Shown here piece by piece: positions 1 through 37,174 of a stretch of DNA of 64,000 bases. Origin of the DNA: Mesaphorura yosii (taxonomy: Eukaryota > Arthropoda > Collembola > Poduromorpha > Tullbergiidae). The DNA lies in NCBI GenBank assembly GCA_009869945.1, contig WIXG01000021.1, positions 369,029 to 433,028 on the forward strand, given 5' to 3'. Positions within the stretch are counted from its first letter, which is position 1. Every line of letters begins with the position of its first letter. Below the pieces are notes generated by a model. It was given only the letters and a program-made list of their open reading frames with translations. It was not told the origin of the DNA and searched no databases. The translations under genes and the position numbers were made by a program.

Positions 1-3000
1 AGACTAAGCCCTTATGTCATCTCTTCCAGCCAAGCCAGGCAGCCAGCGGAACAAAAGAACCTGTACTCGTCTCGCATCTCATCAATCTTAAATCTGCAAC
101 TTGCAACTTGCAACTTGTGTTTCATGCAATTGCATTAGTAAATATATGAACCATGGGCCCAATCCGAGTTTCAAAGAGTTCATTCATTCATTCTCTTGTT
201 CTGCCTGCCCGATCTTAAAAATTGGCCCATCGGCAATTAAGAATTGAATATTTCATGTGCTCGCTAAGTGCAGGCCGACTTGCGAGGGTAACAAGTTCAA
301 TTTACTTATTTTACGAGTAGACTGCACTGCGATTGGATTGCATAATACATCATTATCATTACGCATCTGGGCCCGAGCCCATTCTTGCCCCAATTGAGTA
401 TCATTGTCACTTGATTGAATGGATGTCATGTCATTAATTTATCCATAAAACCTAAAAAGAGCATCGGGCCTTTTTAGCAGTGCAGTGTGGACGCGGATGC
501 GGAGCCGCTTTTCGCTTTTCGCTCTGCACCCTCGACATGCACAAAAGAACAGAACAAGTGGCAGGCTGCCCAATTAACATTATTTCCACCAGCGCACCGA
601 GAAATCAAGTTATTATTCTGCCCTGCCACAATTCAATTTATTGAGGGACTCTTTTATAGTGTCAGGGCGCAGAATGCTTTAGCTTGACTGGACTGTGACT
701 GGATCGGCTTTTTCACTTAGCGGGCTGACATTTTCTGTCTCTACTTCTGCATTAACCAGCTTTCATCCCTCCTCAGTCAGTCAATCAGCTGTATGCTCTT
801 CGTTATAATCAACGGCAAACTCCAGACTCGGGAAACATAAAATGACGAAAGGTCTTCGAACACATCAGACAAGTTTAACCAAACAAACCTGTTTTGCACT
901 TGCATGATTTTGCTACGATTTTTCACTTTTGTCAACGACCTCTTCTCTCAAAGAAAGTGTACAGCACGAAAAGCTTCACTGGTAAAGAACAATAATTGGA
1001 CATTGGAAACTGGCACTAGCTTTGACATTGGCTTGGCATTAACAGTTATAGAATTACGTAATATCTTAGCCTACTTTGTACTTGTATTTGTACATCAATC
1101 GTGCATGAATAAAACTAAAACCAATGCGAATCTCGTTAATATTAACAACCCCAAAGCAGCAAGTGAGCAAGTTGCAAGTTGCATTCAAGTTTATCTTTTT
1201 TATCTTCGGAACGCAGTGTAGGCCCAATCCAATTGCAACGCATTCAATTACTGTGGATAAAGTTGTCCTCTGGTAAATGAAAATTGAGCCGAATTGCCAT
1301 TGCTGCTATTCCGATTGCATTGCGTGGCGGGTCCCAAGACACTCTGAAATTGGAGCCGTGAGCCTCCGCCGCCGTGCGCTCGCGTACTTGAACGACAACG
1401 GGACGCGTCATCACTCGCGGTTCAACGAATATTTTATTAGATCATCATTACCATTCACTGTCACAGCAGTCACAAGATTCTAAATTCGGATACGATCTCG
1501 ATCTCAGGCTCGAGCGTGTGAAGAAAAAACTGGCGCAGTGCAGTGCTTTTGCATGTTATAATGTTCATGTCGCTCGTTTGTTTATGCACAAGCACGAGTA
1601 CGAGCACGAGTGACGATTCGCCACTTGCGTCTCGTGCCCATGTTAAAAAATTGGAGCAGTATCGTTTTTTAGCGTGCGAGTGATGAATGAGAGCACGGAA
1701 GGATGGGTAAACCAAGGCACGTGTCTGTCAACCCCGTGCCGTGCCGTCCCCGTGTCTGTCTCGTCCCGATTGCATTGCACTTGCACCTTAATTTCACGCT
1801 CCAGCTAATGAAGGACCCTGCCGCGCGCACTTTACCCTTGTGTGCTTGGCCCTGCGATGTGCACCCTCGGCTCGTGCGCACTGTGTATAGTATTTGCAGT
1901 TTAGCTATCTGATAATGAATCCGGAGGACAAACAAACATGCACACGCCTCAAGTACAACAAAGACTAGGCGCGGAGTGGCTGTTGGGTAGCCTTTCAAGT
2001 CGGCGAACGATCACGACACGCACGAAATACTGGAAATTAGACGCACGGCTTACACGGAGTGAATTTCAACTCGGCTTGGACGTAAAACGTGCAAAATGTG
2101 GAATGCAGGGTGCAAAATGCGAATTCAAAGGTTTAATAACCCGTTTTCCAATTCTCAAACGAGATAATTGAATAGTTCAGCCCGTCCAATTCCTTTCAAA
2201 CTTCCAACTCCAACCCTCTCAGCGGTAGGGAAGATAAGCGAAGGCTAATTTATTGAGCTCACAATTCAAGAAAAGATGGCCTGAAGAAACCTTGAATACA
2301 CATCTTGTAGCATTTCTCTTTTACAAAGTCTCAACGACGTCTCATACGCGTACGCATTAAAGACTGGGCTTGACTTGAACGTTAAGGGTTGAGACGCGAC
2401 ATTTTGAATCAGACTTTATGACACCACAACTTTTACTTATCCCGTTCCGTGCCTGGTTCGCTCCGATCGTTGCTGTAGTCGTCAGCATTATTAAACTTGA
2501 TGTTCACATTGAGATTTTTTCCAGGAAAACTTTCACTTAACACTTCGACTTGAGCTGGATGAATGGAAATTAAGTTTGAAAAGAAAAATCAGAATTTATT
2601 TTTATGCCGCGCCGGGCCCATTTTCTGCATGAAAATGCTCAGAAACAAGAAAATGCACTTCGGGAGGCCCGCCTCGACTGAAAAAGGCAATGACAATGGC
2701 AATAAAATGACTCGCAGTTCGCGAGAAATGAATTTATTGGAATTTGGAAAGATTTCTCACACTTCCAGAGTCATTCAAGCGTAAAAGCATGGTGAAATGA
2801 CGATTCAGAGTGGAAGATCGTGTTCGCTTGTCCGGCGTTGATGAATTGGTGGTCAAGGAATAATTTCGAGTCGATTTGGAAGAATTTTCAACGAATCTGT
2901 ACTGCAGAGGGTTGAATTCATCGAAACACATTAAACTTTTCACCTGACTTGATTGATCGAACGCGTGAGCGATTTTGCTTGCCCCGCATTTCTATTTACA

Positions 3001-5731
3001 TACTCGCAGCTAATTCATCTTTCGAGCGTGAGTACAGCCTTCACATTATCCTCATCCATTCTGATTCATATTTCAAATGAATACTGCTTTCGATAAGCAT
3101 CGGGCCCGTTCATATTCATATTTGTAATCATTCGCGTCTCGTCATCTCATCAGGGACGCATTTATTTATCATTCGAATCATTTTTCATACTCATCTCGAA
3201 GAATTCCCGGAGGAGACGCTCAGAATTCAGAAAAAGTAAGCCACGGATGGATTTTTTCGCTGTGTCCTGTGCGCTTTTTGAAGAGGTTAGAATTACATGA
3301 ATTAGCTTTGCTGCTAGTACGACTCGGCGCTGCTGAAGAGGGCTAAAATATTCATTTTGACTTGCAACTTGCTCGTGGCTGCAATCGCATTCCCGTTAAT
3401 ATCCCCGTGACGGGCGACGCGGAAGCCGAAACCCTTCACATTTATTTCCATTAGCACTCTGCATCCGATCTTGATCCGCATGAAACTGATTGACGTCTCT
3501 ACCCGGAATGCAGACCACAATACACACCTTTCTTGCAATTGTTGTATGTGAAGAGATTCCCGATGTTATTAACGACTTTGGCGCGTGATACGCATAGAAA
3601 GCAAGCTTTGCTGCAAAGATTTGTACGGCTAAAAATCTGTCGGAGCAAGTGAAATGGCAATCAAATGGTCAATTGCAGAGAATAATCAATCAAAGAAAGA
3701 AACGCCGTAATAAGAATTTCATTTCAGTTTTCAAATCTGACCATTAAAAGTGCAGTTAGCCGAGAAACCTCTTGAAACCTGAAACATACCTTCATTATCC
3801 CATTAACTCTTTTTTCTGAGCTGCTATCCTCTCGTAAACGAAGGGTAAATAAGGAGGGCGTGGATAATTTCAGGTAAAATATCAGAAAAATGAAGGAGCA
3901 ACCTTTTGACGTGTCAATTTTCATCGCTGGCTTCTCGTTTTCTGTTTTTGTATAACAGTGTTGTATTTAGCACTCGATTGACTGCAATGCAAAGTGAACA
4001 CAAATTCCTTGAATTCTTCAAAGCTGTCTGTCAACTTTCCGTGCCGTGCCACCACGAAGACGAATCAATTACACACGTGTCACTAAACAGTAAATTATTG
4101 CCTGGTGGATAAATATTGTGACAATGCGAGTAAGTGATTAATATTCAGCGTCTATTTTCAGGAATTCTCGTCTTGTTTCGACTTTGGAACGTTGGGCAAA
4201 AAATTCTTAGGAGTGCAAGACGCTTGACGCCTTCTGCCCTCACGAAATCCTTCGGGGCAAGCCAAGATTCTTGAAGAAAGCTGCTCGAATGTTCGTGCTC
4301 TATTTCTTAGCAAAAGGGTTGGCCTGGCCTAGCCTGGCCTGGTTCACATCGCATTAAGACAATGCCACAATGCACGGCACACGATTCGTGGTCGTGGTTA
4401 AGATTTCAGTGTAACAGAGCAGTGCTGATAAGGAAGCGTAAGGTGGATTCGATAAGGGGCCAAGGGAAATACAAGGAAAGAATGCGGACTTGACTTGGCG
4501 TGGTTCCAGTTGCAGATTTCGATCCGCCGCATTGGGCCGTCTCAAGAAATCGGTTCCACTTGTACGCGACGAGCTCCAACAACCCCGTCAAGCTGCCTCC
4601 TGCGTGCTCCGTGCGCTTAGATTGTGAGAAGGTTGGCTAAAAGGGGGCATTGAAGGCTGGGCTTCGGAGTTCTTGGCTGCTGCTTTCCAATTCCACTGCT
4701 TCTGTTTCTGTGTAATGCAATGCTTGGCAAGGCAGGCGAAATGAAACGCGTAGCCTTCTGTCGTGTCCATGAAATAACTAAACCGAGAAACCCCAAGCGA
4801 GATTTTCGCTCAGTGTTTTTTCCTTCAGTCACCAGAGAGAATAAAACCCTACAGGGACTCTCCTATGAAAATTTCACCACATAATACTCACACGCCGTTG
4901 CTTGCCGTTCCCGTACCGTTTGGCACTGTTGGCACGAAAGTCTCTTTTCATCACAACAACTTATATACCATAAAATCCCAAGGTGGTCGACTCAAACCAT
5001 CAATGCTCCCATTGCCATCAACGCCAACTCCAACGCCAGCCAGCCAAGACAAAGAATTCCTTTCTTTCTGCCTCAGTTTTTAAATCTTATTAACTTCAAA
5101 TATTCAAGTGTACCGTTTTGTCAAGTGTGAAATGCGAATTGCGAATTTAGGAATTCAGCTCAGTAAAAATGCAGGGACACAAAGGACAATACATAATTTA
5201 ACCTGGGAAAGCTTGGCCTGGTAGTGCCCGTGCTCGTGTTCTCATTACAGATTAAAATATGTATTCAAGAAAGTTCTGTTTCTGACTGAACCGCGTGAGC
5301 CTGATCTACACCGAGTTTGAGACTTAATTAGTCCCAGGCCACAGCTCACACTAAAGAGAATTGTGCCCAGCACAGTTGAAAAGTTGAACAGTGATCATCA
5401 AAAATACGTCAACGTACAAAGTGTGTTCATTTTTCAGCTCGTTCATAAAATACTCTAGTGTGGTTAATATTTCAAGACAGAAACTTACCCGAATACAGTA
5501 ACTGGAGTGTCCGTGGGGCAAATTGATACAAGGACGCCAGCAATACACGGAAATTGAACTCAGAAACTCATAGAAAACTGAAACGTGGCACAAAAACGTA
5601 GAATTGACTGGAAAGTTGTTTAAAGACGCACTTTTGTGAATGTGATTTGGGAAAAGTGAGACTTTGAACACACACGTAAGCACCAAACACCATCGCTGCA
5701 ATTTCTTTCAAGACAAGGCACAGAGGTCAAA
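1..5731. other. Upstream region of collier copy A, no gene seen
   Basis: I see no coding exon with recognisable homology on either strand; the open frames present are short and unrelated to known families. The stretch is AT-rich with scattered short repeats. It is the likely place for the promoter and enhancers of collier copy A, but I could not identify a convincing TATA box or start site. Confidence 0.5.
95..117. repeat. Short tandem repeat, 7-bp unit TTGCAAC, about three copies
   Basis: The unit TTGCAAC is repeated just over three times without interruption. It is a minor microsatellite with no visible function. Confidence 0.8.
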
Positions 5732-21851
<16,120 letters not shown>

Positions 21852-22422
21852 TTAATTGCTATTGCCAAGGGCCAGACAGAGCCATGAGCCAAGATCAGCT
21901 GACGCGGCTCACCATTGCAGGAACAGAAACCTACCGAGACATATCAAATTACTGTAAATATCTTCATGTGTTATGCTCTACGTTAAGATAAGATTCTAAG
22001 TGTAAGTTGCTATACTATTTTTAGACGTGTCCGTAATTTGACTACGCTAACGCACTTTTAAGCTGTAATGTCGTAAGTTACCGGAGTTAATTGATGGTGC
22101 GAAGTGAATTGCTTGTTCTTGTATGAATTTTGACCCGTAGACGGTAGGAAGTCAGCGTATTGCTTAGAGCTAGAGAATAGAGCTTAAGAATAAGTTGTAA
22201 GAGGAATGCATAGTTGTGAATTCCAATTTACTAGCCGTAAGCGTCAAGCGTACGTGGACGCGTACAGTGAATCTCGGGTAAAGAAGTCGGAGAAAGCACC
22301 ACCTACAGATGCATATCAAATAATTATCATTATCACACCACGTATTGATAAGCCGTAGTTTGTAATGCACAATCTGTCCTACTATGAATATGAATTATGG
22401 TCATTGTTGTTGTGAACTTGTG

Positions 22423-22428
22423 AATAAA
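22423..22428 (+). terminator. Poly(A) signal, collier copy A
   Basis: AATAAA about 570 bp downstream of the proposed copy A stop codon, in a T- and GT-rich setting. Confidence 0.6.
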
Positions 22429-22456
22429 TTGCGTACTGCATATCCAAGTCACATTC

Positions 22457-22471
22457 TTTATTTCATTTATT
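22457..22471 (-). terminator. Two overlapping-range poly(A) signals, collier copy B
   Basis: On the minus strand AATAAA occurs twice (22471-22466 and 22462-22457), about 300 bp past the proposed copy B stop. They lie only about 30 bp from the copy A signal. Confidence 0.55.
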
Positions 22472-22761
22472 TCGTGTCCATTTCTGCATTCTGCAGCATT
22501 GCATAAATTACAAATACAAATTCATATAAATTGATATGTTCATTGAGATATTTTTTACATTTTGTCATTTCATTTGGGCACGCGTACAATGTACAAATAT
22601 AGAAGACCACAACTCCACTGCACTGCACATTACTCAACGGTGATTGCCCACAAAAAGCATACTGCATTCTGCATGTAGTAAAAGTATTCAAAATAATTCA
22701 ATTTTCGTCGTCGCATCGTCCACATCCACAGGCGGTGCAGGCAGCCCAGGCTTAGGTTCGT

Positions 22762-30966
<8,205 letters not shown>

Positions 30967-33392
30967 CTTCTGAATTCTGCTAAACTCAATTTGCCAATTG
31001 CCAATTTGCTTGTTCAGTAAAATCTCACACGGCACTACCACCGTCAATTCTTAATCATCGAGCACTAAATTCTAGAATTCTGCACGAACTACTGCGAGTT
31101 TTCCTGTTTGTGCTTTCGTTTTGCACGGCGAATTTGCGCACAAGTTTCTTAATCCTCCAACTGAGTCGAGATCGGGCCACTTGAGAATTAATTAGCAGGA
31201 TAAACAACCAGAGCTCATCTCAAGACTCTTGTGTTATGCACTAATTTAATCAGGAGCTCAAGATTAGGCTTAGGCTTTGTTTTCTTAACTCGAGACTTCA
31301 GAAATGTTCGCACTGAAAGATTGCTTGACTTGACCTGCGATGCGTCGTTTCCGTGTCCGTCCGTCCAAGTCCCGACTGACTCTGACTCTCGAGTCGGTTC
31401 TCCCGGTGGACTTTTTGTTCTCTCTGGTGACTGAGCCTGCTATTCGCTTCGGCTTCCACTTCCACCACTCCGCTCCGCTCCACACTCCGGTACGGTACAC
31501 AGTAGGCTCAGTGCAGTGCACAGCAATAACGGGATACGGGAACTGAAGGAAGAAATCCCGCATGGGGTTTCACTCAGTTTTGTTTGGCACTGCTCACTGC
31601 AATGCAATGCTCACCAGCACGGTAGCAGAAGCAGAAGGGCGGTCTACATTTTTTGGCTTCCTTTCCGGGTTTCCGAGTACAAGCAACAAGCAAGCAATAT
31701 GCGTCCTCCAATCTCAGCCACAACTCATCCGATGCTTATTGGAATACTGAATTACTACCAATAATCACTCAAAACTATGCTGACGACAGAAAATAGAGAC
31801 CGGACACCGGTAAAGCTTGTGGGGACTTCAGACCAATTCTACGAAATTCTTACCGGCGTGGCGTAGTATTTCAAGAAAAGTCATCTGAATTTGACTTTTA
31901 ACGTAACGGATTCTTGATTGACTTGAGTTGGCAGTTGGTTGAGTTTGTTAATTGCATCACTTTACAAGTTACAAGTCACTCGGCGATCGGCAATCGGCCA
32001 CTCATGTAAGCAATTTGCTGCGTCGTATCACTAAAATCTACGTATTTGTAAGATTTGTAGCTTGCCCACCTGATAACAAAAATGCATATCATTTCACGTG
32101 TCCGGGAACACGATTTCTGATTAGAATCTGCTTGAATCCAGCAGCAAGACTGCTAATTTGGGGCCCACTTGTCCACTTTATTCTGGACGCCTGTGCCTGC
32201 TTTCTATTTACAGGTTTCAATTACAGGCTCCGTTACTTTTCAATTTACCAGCGCAATGAAGTCAGGTCAGTCTCAAAGAATGTACGAAGCACTCGCGTAC
32301 CTGCTGACTCGCTCACCTGTCAAAATACACGCGCATGATTTACAACTTGATTACTTTGGTTTTGCTCGCTGTGGCCACAACCACAACAATAACAATCCCT
32401 TTCTCTAAGTACATTGTAAAACTTGAACATTAAAAGGTGTGGTCTTCTGGGAGTAATTTGACTCGGGCCGGCCAGCGTCACGGGCCTTAACAGCAGCAGC
32501 ATCAGCTTAATCAGAGAGCAAAATGAGTCGATACGCAAGTGATATGCAGTGGTTCTAGCGCTTTGCTTGCGGCAGCGTCAGAATTCGGCAGTGAACTGTA
32601 AAAATCAAAAGGCCGAAAGCATTTTAAATTTTCTCATAGCATGTCAGTTCACCGTTGATTTTTCGGAGCAGCTGCTGAAGAACGTTAAAGTTATTTAACA
32701 AAAAGTGCGCAGATTTGATGGCTTTCAAGTAAGATTTGCATCAATTTATGTCTCGTGCAAGAATCTGCAATTTCCAAATGGTAATTTAAAGCAGGATGCT
32801 GATAATTTCAGTTTGGACGCATAAAACCTAAATTCGCTGCCTAGTGCCGTGCCGTGCCTACTGCACTGAGAGTGAGACAAACCGAAACTGGTGCTTCTGT
32901 CCAAGAGGAACGAGAAAGGAGACGCGCGAGACACGTCGGACCACCGCGCGGTTCGAGGTTTCAGATATGCAGCACGGCGCCATCCCGCATGAGAAAATCT
33001 CACTGAAATACGACCCGGGTGCGGGTTTTCGGGCTCCAGCGCTAGAAGACAGACTGAGCATGGATTCTCGTTTCTTCCCTTGCGTTTATCGGATATCTCT
33101 TCGTGCAATGTGGCAGAAATTAGGAATGGAAATGGCGTTGCGTGAATCGAATCAACCAGCATATCAGTTCACTGTGGTCCAAACTATTCAGATGCGTGTT
33201 GGATGATTCTCTTCATTTTGAAATTAATTTCTAGACTTCACGTTATTCAACAGATGATTTTATTACTTTATTGATGACCGGCACAAGCTAACATTTCTCC
33301 AAGCAAGATTGCTCAACAAGAATGGGATTTTAGTAATTTGATAGCGTGGCCGTTGATTACTGATTTCAGCAATCTAGATTTTGGACCACTAA
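30967..33392. other. Intergenic region upstream of collier B, no gene seen
   Basis: This lies between the start of copy B and the 3' end of the minus-strand membrane protein gene. Open frames of up to about 138 codons occur but overlap on both strands and resemble no family. The copy B promoter should lie here; no TATA box was convincing. Confidence 0.5.
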
Positions 33393-34058
33393 TTAGACAC
33401 GACAATCATTTCTAGGTGACGGTTTCTTAGTAGTGTTAGCATTCCTTTTCGCTGGAGCGGCAGCTTTGGCATTGGCTTTGGCATTTTTCTTCACGCCCAT
33501 CACAGCAGCTCCTCCGCCTCTGTCGCTTGTGCTCTTGCCCTTCTTTTCCTTCCCTTTGCCCTTCTTTTTCTTGGCTCCGAGGTCAATCTCCACGATTTTG
33601 TTCCTCTGCCCAACGAAAAGCGCCGCCGTGCTCCTTCGTCGGCTCGTTTTCTTCCTTCCAGCCGTGATCATCGGTGGCGCCCGGTAGCAGAAGACCCGTT
33701 TCACGACGTAGTACGCGTACGGAGTGACGATGACGAGGAGCAGCACCATGTAGATGATCACGTCGACCTCAATCTCGTCCCGCACCATGCTCAGCCCCTC
33801 GTCGTCCTCCAGCATCTCTGGCATCGGCCGGCGCTGATGGCGGTCGTGCTTCCGGTGCGCCGTGTCTCGCCCATGGTCGTACTCCCAAACCTCACAGTAC
33901 TTGTGCTGCTCCCCGTCGTCGCCTATGAATGTGATCTCGTTCTGCTCCAGAGAAGGGATGTTGATCGCGAGAGCAGCTGGAGCGGGCCCATGCCCAGGCC
34001 AAGCCGAGTCGCAGAGGAGCCAGGCGACCAGGAGCAGAAAACCAGCGGAAAGCCCCAT
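33393..34058 (-). CDS. Single-pass membrane protein with basic Lys/Ala/Gly-rich tail, unknown function
   Basis: A single-exon 221-residue protein that I do not recognise. It opens with a hydrophobic signal peptide (about 1-22, LLLVAWLLC core). A short acidic and His/Arg-rich ectodomain with one Cys follows. A strong transmembrane segment runs from about 100 to 122 (VIIYMVLLLVIV). The remaining 100 or so residues are highly basic, rich in Lys, Ala and Gly, with a KKKKGKGKEKKGK run. The order predicts a type I membrane protein with a polycation-like cytoplasmic tail. Codon structure is consistent throughout and the ATG is preceded by a purine-rich context (CCTGAAATGG). There is no clear partner next to it; the EB-type gene array starts 2 kb away on the other strand. 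It could be a lineage-specific gene. Coding status is likely and function is unknown. Confidence 0.65.
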   Translation of the reverse strand: MGLSAGFLLLVAWLLCDSAWPGHGPAPAALAINIPSLEQNEITFIGDDGEQHKYCEVWEYDHGRDTAHRKHDRHQRRPMPEMLEDDEGLSMVRDEIEVDVIIYMVLLLVIVTPYAYYVVKRVFCYRAPPMITAGRKKTSRRRSTAALFVGQRNKIVEIDLGAKKKKGKGKEKKGKSTSDRGGGAAVMGVKKNAKANAKAAAPAKRNANTTKKPSPRNDCRV

Positions 34059-36091
34059 TTCAGGTTTTTAAGCTTTAAACACTTGACCACTTGAAATTTC
34101 GAAGATTATCAAGAAAATAGCTATTTTCATTTTCAGGCACGCACAACAAAACGCTTCAGAAGCCCACCTCAGTCAAAGTTTGCAAATTACGTATTTCGCA
34201 GTGCCATTATGTCCACGAGCCGTAAACATCTTTTGCTCTGCCGTCCCCATCGCCACATAATTATTGGTCATGAGTCCCGGTCCGGCTTCGGGGTCGTTCC
34301 CATTGAAACGGTAGCAGGAGCCGTGGCCCGCTGGGCCGAGCCCGGACGGGACTGGCCCACGGCCCACGCTTCCACGTGGACGTAATAATAGCCTGCCTGC
34401 CTGCGCTTTTTAAATCTAAATAAAGACGTACCCATTCAGCTTCAGCACGACCAGGCGCAATTATTTCTTTCATAGGAAGATTTTTCATGGTTTCATCCAA
34501 AAATAGAATGATTACATCCTGAAAGTCCTGAATTGAAGCAAAATTGAATTCCAGGAAAATTCCCATTCATAGCTTCCGTGAATAACTTTCGACAAGCCGA
34601 AGACTCCAAAGAATACTTGATGTCATTTCCAGCGACCAGCGTCAATTTCAAGAAGTATGTTTGTTGAATGAAGAAGAAATTGAGATCTAGTAAGGAAATG
34701 ACGCATTTTAACTACGGCGAGACTGGAGACCCCAAGCCAAGCGAAGAGCAAGAAACGCTGTATGAATGAGGTTGTGGCTTGCTTTCCTTGAACTACTTGC
34801 AAAGAAATCTGCTTATTTTGCTTGCACTGCTCAGTAATTATGGGCTTGACACTTGGCAAAACTGCCAGCCTTGCATTGCATGGTCAAGCAGAAAGCCACG
34901 GGTGAGATGAAACCGAGCTCTCAACTTGTTTACGCCTCGCTGACAGATGAAATAAGAAAAGTTTCCTTGTAATTATTGAATTACTTTCAACTTTCTTTCA
35001 CTTGACTCGTCGAGCATCTTCTCATGTCAATTCGAGTGGTTTGCTTTCTTACTTTCCTCTTCATCTTCGTTTCATCCTTCAGAATGCAGAGTCACATGAG
35101 ATCAGTTAAGCATCGCTGTGGTTGTCGTTGGCGTCCGTTGGCGTTCTTTGTTATTTATTCAGTGGGACAGCTGTCAAGAAATTCGAGCCCAACAAAAAGT
35201 CGTGTTGGTAGGCTGAAAAACAAAACAAGAGCGTGCCTGATTATTGAATTAAATTAGCCGCAGGACGAATTCGAATAGTGACTGCGAATGCACTCAAGTC
35301 ACAATTATCATTAAGTAAGTCTGTTTTTGCCGCCGGGAAGGCAAAGTGGCAATTAAAGATGGATGGACGTCATTCGGAGCTCGCCAATTTTGTTCGAACC
35401 ATCTCAATTTTCGCATTCGCCATTCACGACCGAGGCTATGAATGGAAAGATATTCGCAAAGCCTCACACCACAGCCTGGTAGCCTGCAGCGAGAAACGCC
35501 AGCGTCTTTCCAGGAAGAATTCACGCAGAGTGGGCAAGTAAACCGAAGCACTCCATGACTCCATCGACTCCATGGCTTCTTTGGGCTCGGTTTCAGTTGT
35601 GTCGTGCCATCGTAATGGAATCTTCCTTGCTAGCAATTTGCAAATATTGTGTATTTTATTGCCAAAAATTTGGCCGGTGCAACCGAAAATTACGAATTCT
35701 GGGCCATGCATGCCATGTTTACATTACGCAGCGAATTCGACGGGATTGTCAAAATTCGCTCGCTTCGCAAATCGCAATCGCAGCACGAACGAAGACACGA
35801 ATTCCGTTCCGAATCAGAATAGAGTAACACATGTATCATGCCAAAGGCAGGCATGTAAAAGTAAACCATGATAAAGATGTATTGATTTTGCATGAACATT
35901 GATAAGCAATAATCATAACAAGCCATTTAGCCGTGTCACTCCACTCGAGGATACTTGCTGTCTGTTGTGTCTTCCTGTTGCGCTGTGCTTGAGTTTGTGA
36001 AATCTGAAATCGAACTTGCGCCGTTGACTTTTGGGGCAATTCTATTCCTAATACAAATTGCATCAAAGTTGGGTTTTGACGTAATTGGAAA
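34059..36091. other. Intergenic region between divergent genes, no gene seen
   Basis: The stretch separates the minus-strand membrane protein gene from the first EB-type gene. It should hold both promoters. No reliable coding segment or core-promoter motif was found. Confidence 0.5.
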
Positions 36092-37174
36092 ATGATTCGA
36101 ATTGAGTTTCTTTTCGTGATTTTCCTTCTGCAAACGGCACAAAGTCAATTCGAACCGCTCGGAGTCAGTACCAGCGCCCAGCTTCAATTTGGGGGCGGCG
36201 GTGGCGGGTCAAATCTCGAGTTCGCGTTATACGACGAGAACTGCGCACTGGAGCTCGACTCAACGGGTGTTAACGCGCCCCGCTACTGTAGCACCTCGAA
36301 GCACCTCGTCTGTGAGGAGCACCGCTGCAAGTGCGAACCGGACTACATCTACCTCGACCACGTCCAGCTGCGGAGGTGCGAGCCAGAGCCCGTCGCCACC
36401 AACGAGTGGAGCTGCACATGGGACCAGCAGTGCCAGCAGAGCAAATTGGGCAAGTATTCCCGATGCGAAGAAGGTCAAGACAGTGGCGGAGGCAGACGCA
36501 AGCGCTGTGAGTGCTTCGACATGGAGGGACAGAGCAGGGCGACGATGCGCATTGAGGATGTGTGCTACGTCAACAAGAACGTTGGCGACCGCTGTGAGAA
36601 CGACAACCAATGCAATCTGACCATTACTGGCTCGGCGTACTGCAACGGAGTTTCAGCATCGGGCCCGGATCCACGCCAGCAATTGAGTAGCGTCGGAATC
36701 TGTGCCTGTGCGGACGCCTACGTCGCCAATCCTTCGCTGCCGAACGAATGCCTGCGGCAGAAGACGGTTGGCGAGCACTGCGCGTACGACTTTCAGTGTA
36801 CCGGGAGTCTGGGAGAACTTTCTGCGTGCGTCGACGGAGCCTGCAAGTGTACGGACACCAAAAACATGCCTTACACCGAAGGATACCGCGAAGCACGATT
36901 TTATGTTCCGCGAACCGACGGCGAAGGAGTGCGGGGTAGGTGTCATTACGTCTCGGCGGTGAATGAGAGCTGTTCGACGACGGAAGAGTGCATCCTCGGC
37001 TTTCATCCGAACGCAGCCTGCATGCCGCATGAGAGCTACAACGGAGAACGAGTCTGTCGTTGCCCTACGGGGCAGAGATGCGAGCTAGGAAGCGGCAGTG
37101 GCGGAATTGCAGTGTTGGCAAATGCATTTGTATTGATTTTATTGGTTTACCGGGCGTTGGCGGTGATTATTTGA
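36092..37174 (+). CDS. Secreted EB-module cysteine-rich protein, array member 1, probably GPI-anchored
   Basis: A single-exon 360-residue protein. The signal peptide is about residues 1-19 (FLFVIFLLQTAQS) and a Gly-rich spacer follows. The body has an N-terminal cysteine block and four EB-like repeats of the form C-x5-C-x(n)-C-x(n)-CxC-x(n)-C; examples of the CxC pairs are CKC, CEC, CAC and CRC. The last repeat ends HESYNGERVCRC. The C-terminus (GSGSGG, then about 20 hydrophobic residues ending in Val-Ile-Ile) looks like a GPI-attachment signal. EB-module proteins are widespread in ecdysozoans, often annotated as prion-like Q/N-rich-domain proteins, and their function is mostly unknown. It is the first of seven tandem paralogues on this strand; members 1, 2 and 7 share the HxSYNG-x2-VCxC ending. 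No substrate or partner is implied by the sequence. Confidence 0.85.
   Translation: MIRIEFLFVIFLLQTAQSQFEPLGVSTSAQLQFGGGGGGSNLEFALYDENCALELDSTGVNAPRYCSTSKHLVCEEHRCKCEPDYIYLDHVQLRRCEPEPVATNEWSCTWDQQCQQSKLGKYSRCEEGQDSGGGRRKRCECFDMEGQSRATMRIEDVCYVNKNVGDRCENDNQCNLTITGSAYCNGVSASGPDPRQQLSSVGICACADAYVANPSLPNECLRQKTVGEHCAYDFQCTGSLGELSACVDGACKCTDTKNMPYTEGYREARFYVPRTDGEGVRGRCHYVSAVNESCSTTEECILGFHPNAACMPHESYNGERVCRCPTGQRCELGSGSGGIAVLANAFVLILLVYRALAVII

Larger units (their letters stand above)
21852..22761. other. Shared 3' region between convergent collier copies
   Basis: This 0.9-kb stretch separates the two stop codons and must hold both 3' UTRs. It has no coding exon I can support, apart from an alternative frame just after the copy B acceptor. 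Poly(A) signals for the two strands face each other at 22423-22428 and 22457-22471. Confidence 0.6.

Noticed and set aside
30967-31047. Upstream extension of collier B by about 27 codons
   Set aside because: The extension would begin at TTG, not ATG, and copy A has no matching sequence; the triple ATG at 30966 is the shared start.
32746-33206. Overlapping 138- and 120-codon frames on opposite strands
   Set aside because: The two overlap each other, lack recognisable motifs, and sit in intergenic DNA.
34261-34566. 101-codon minus-strand frame upstream of the membrane protein gene
   Set aside because: No domain or signal; the second half is low-complexity Pro/Arg/Gly from GC-rich sequence.
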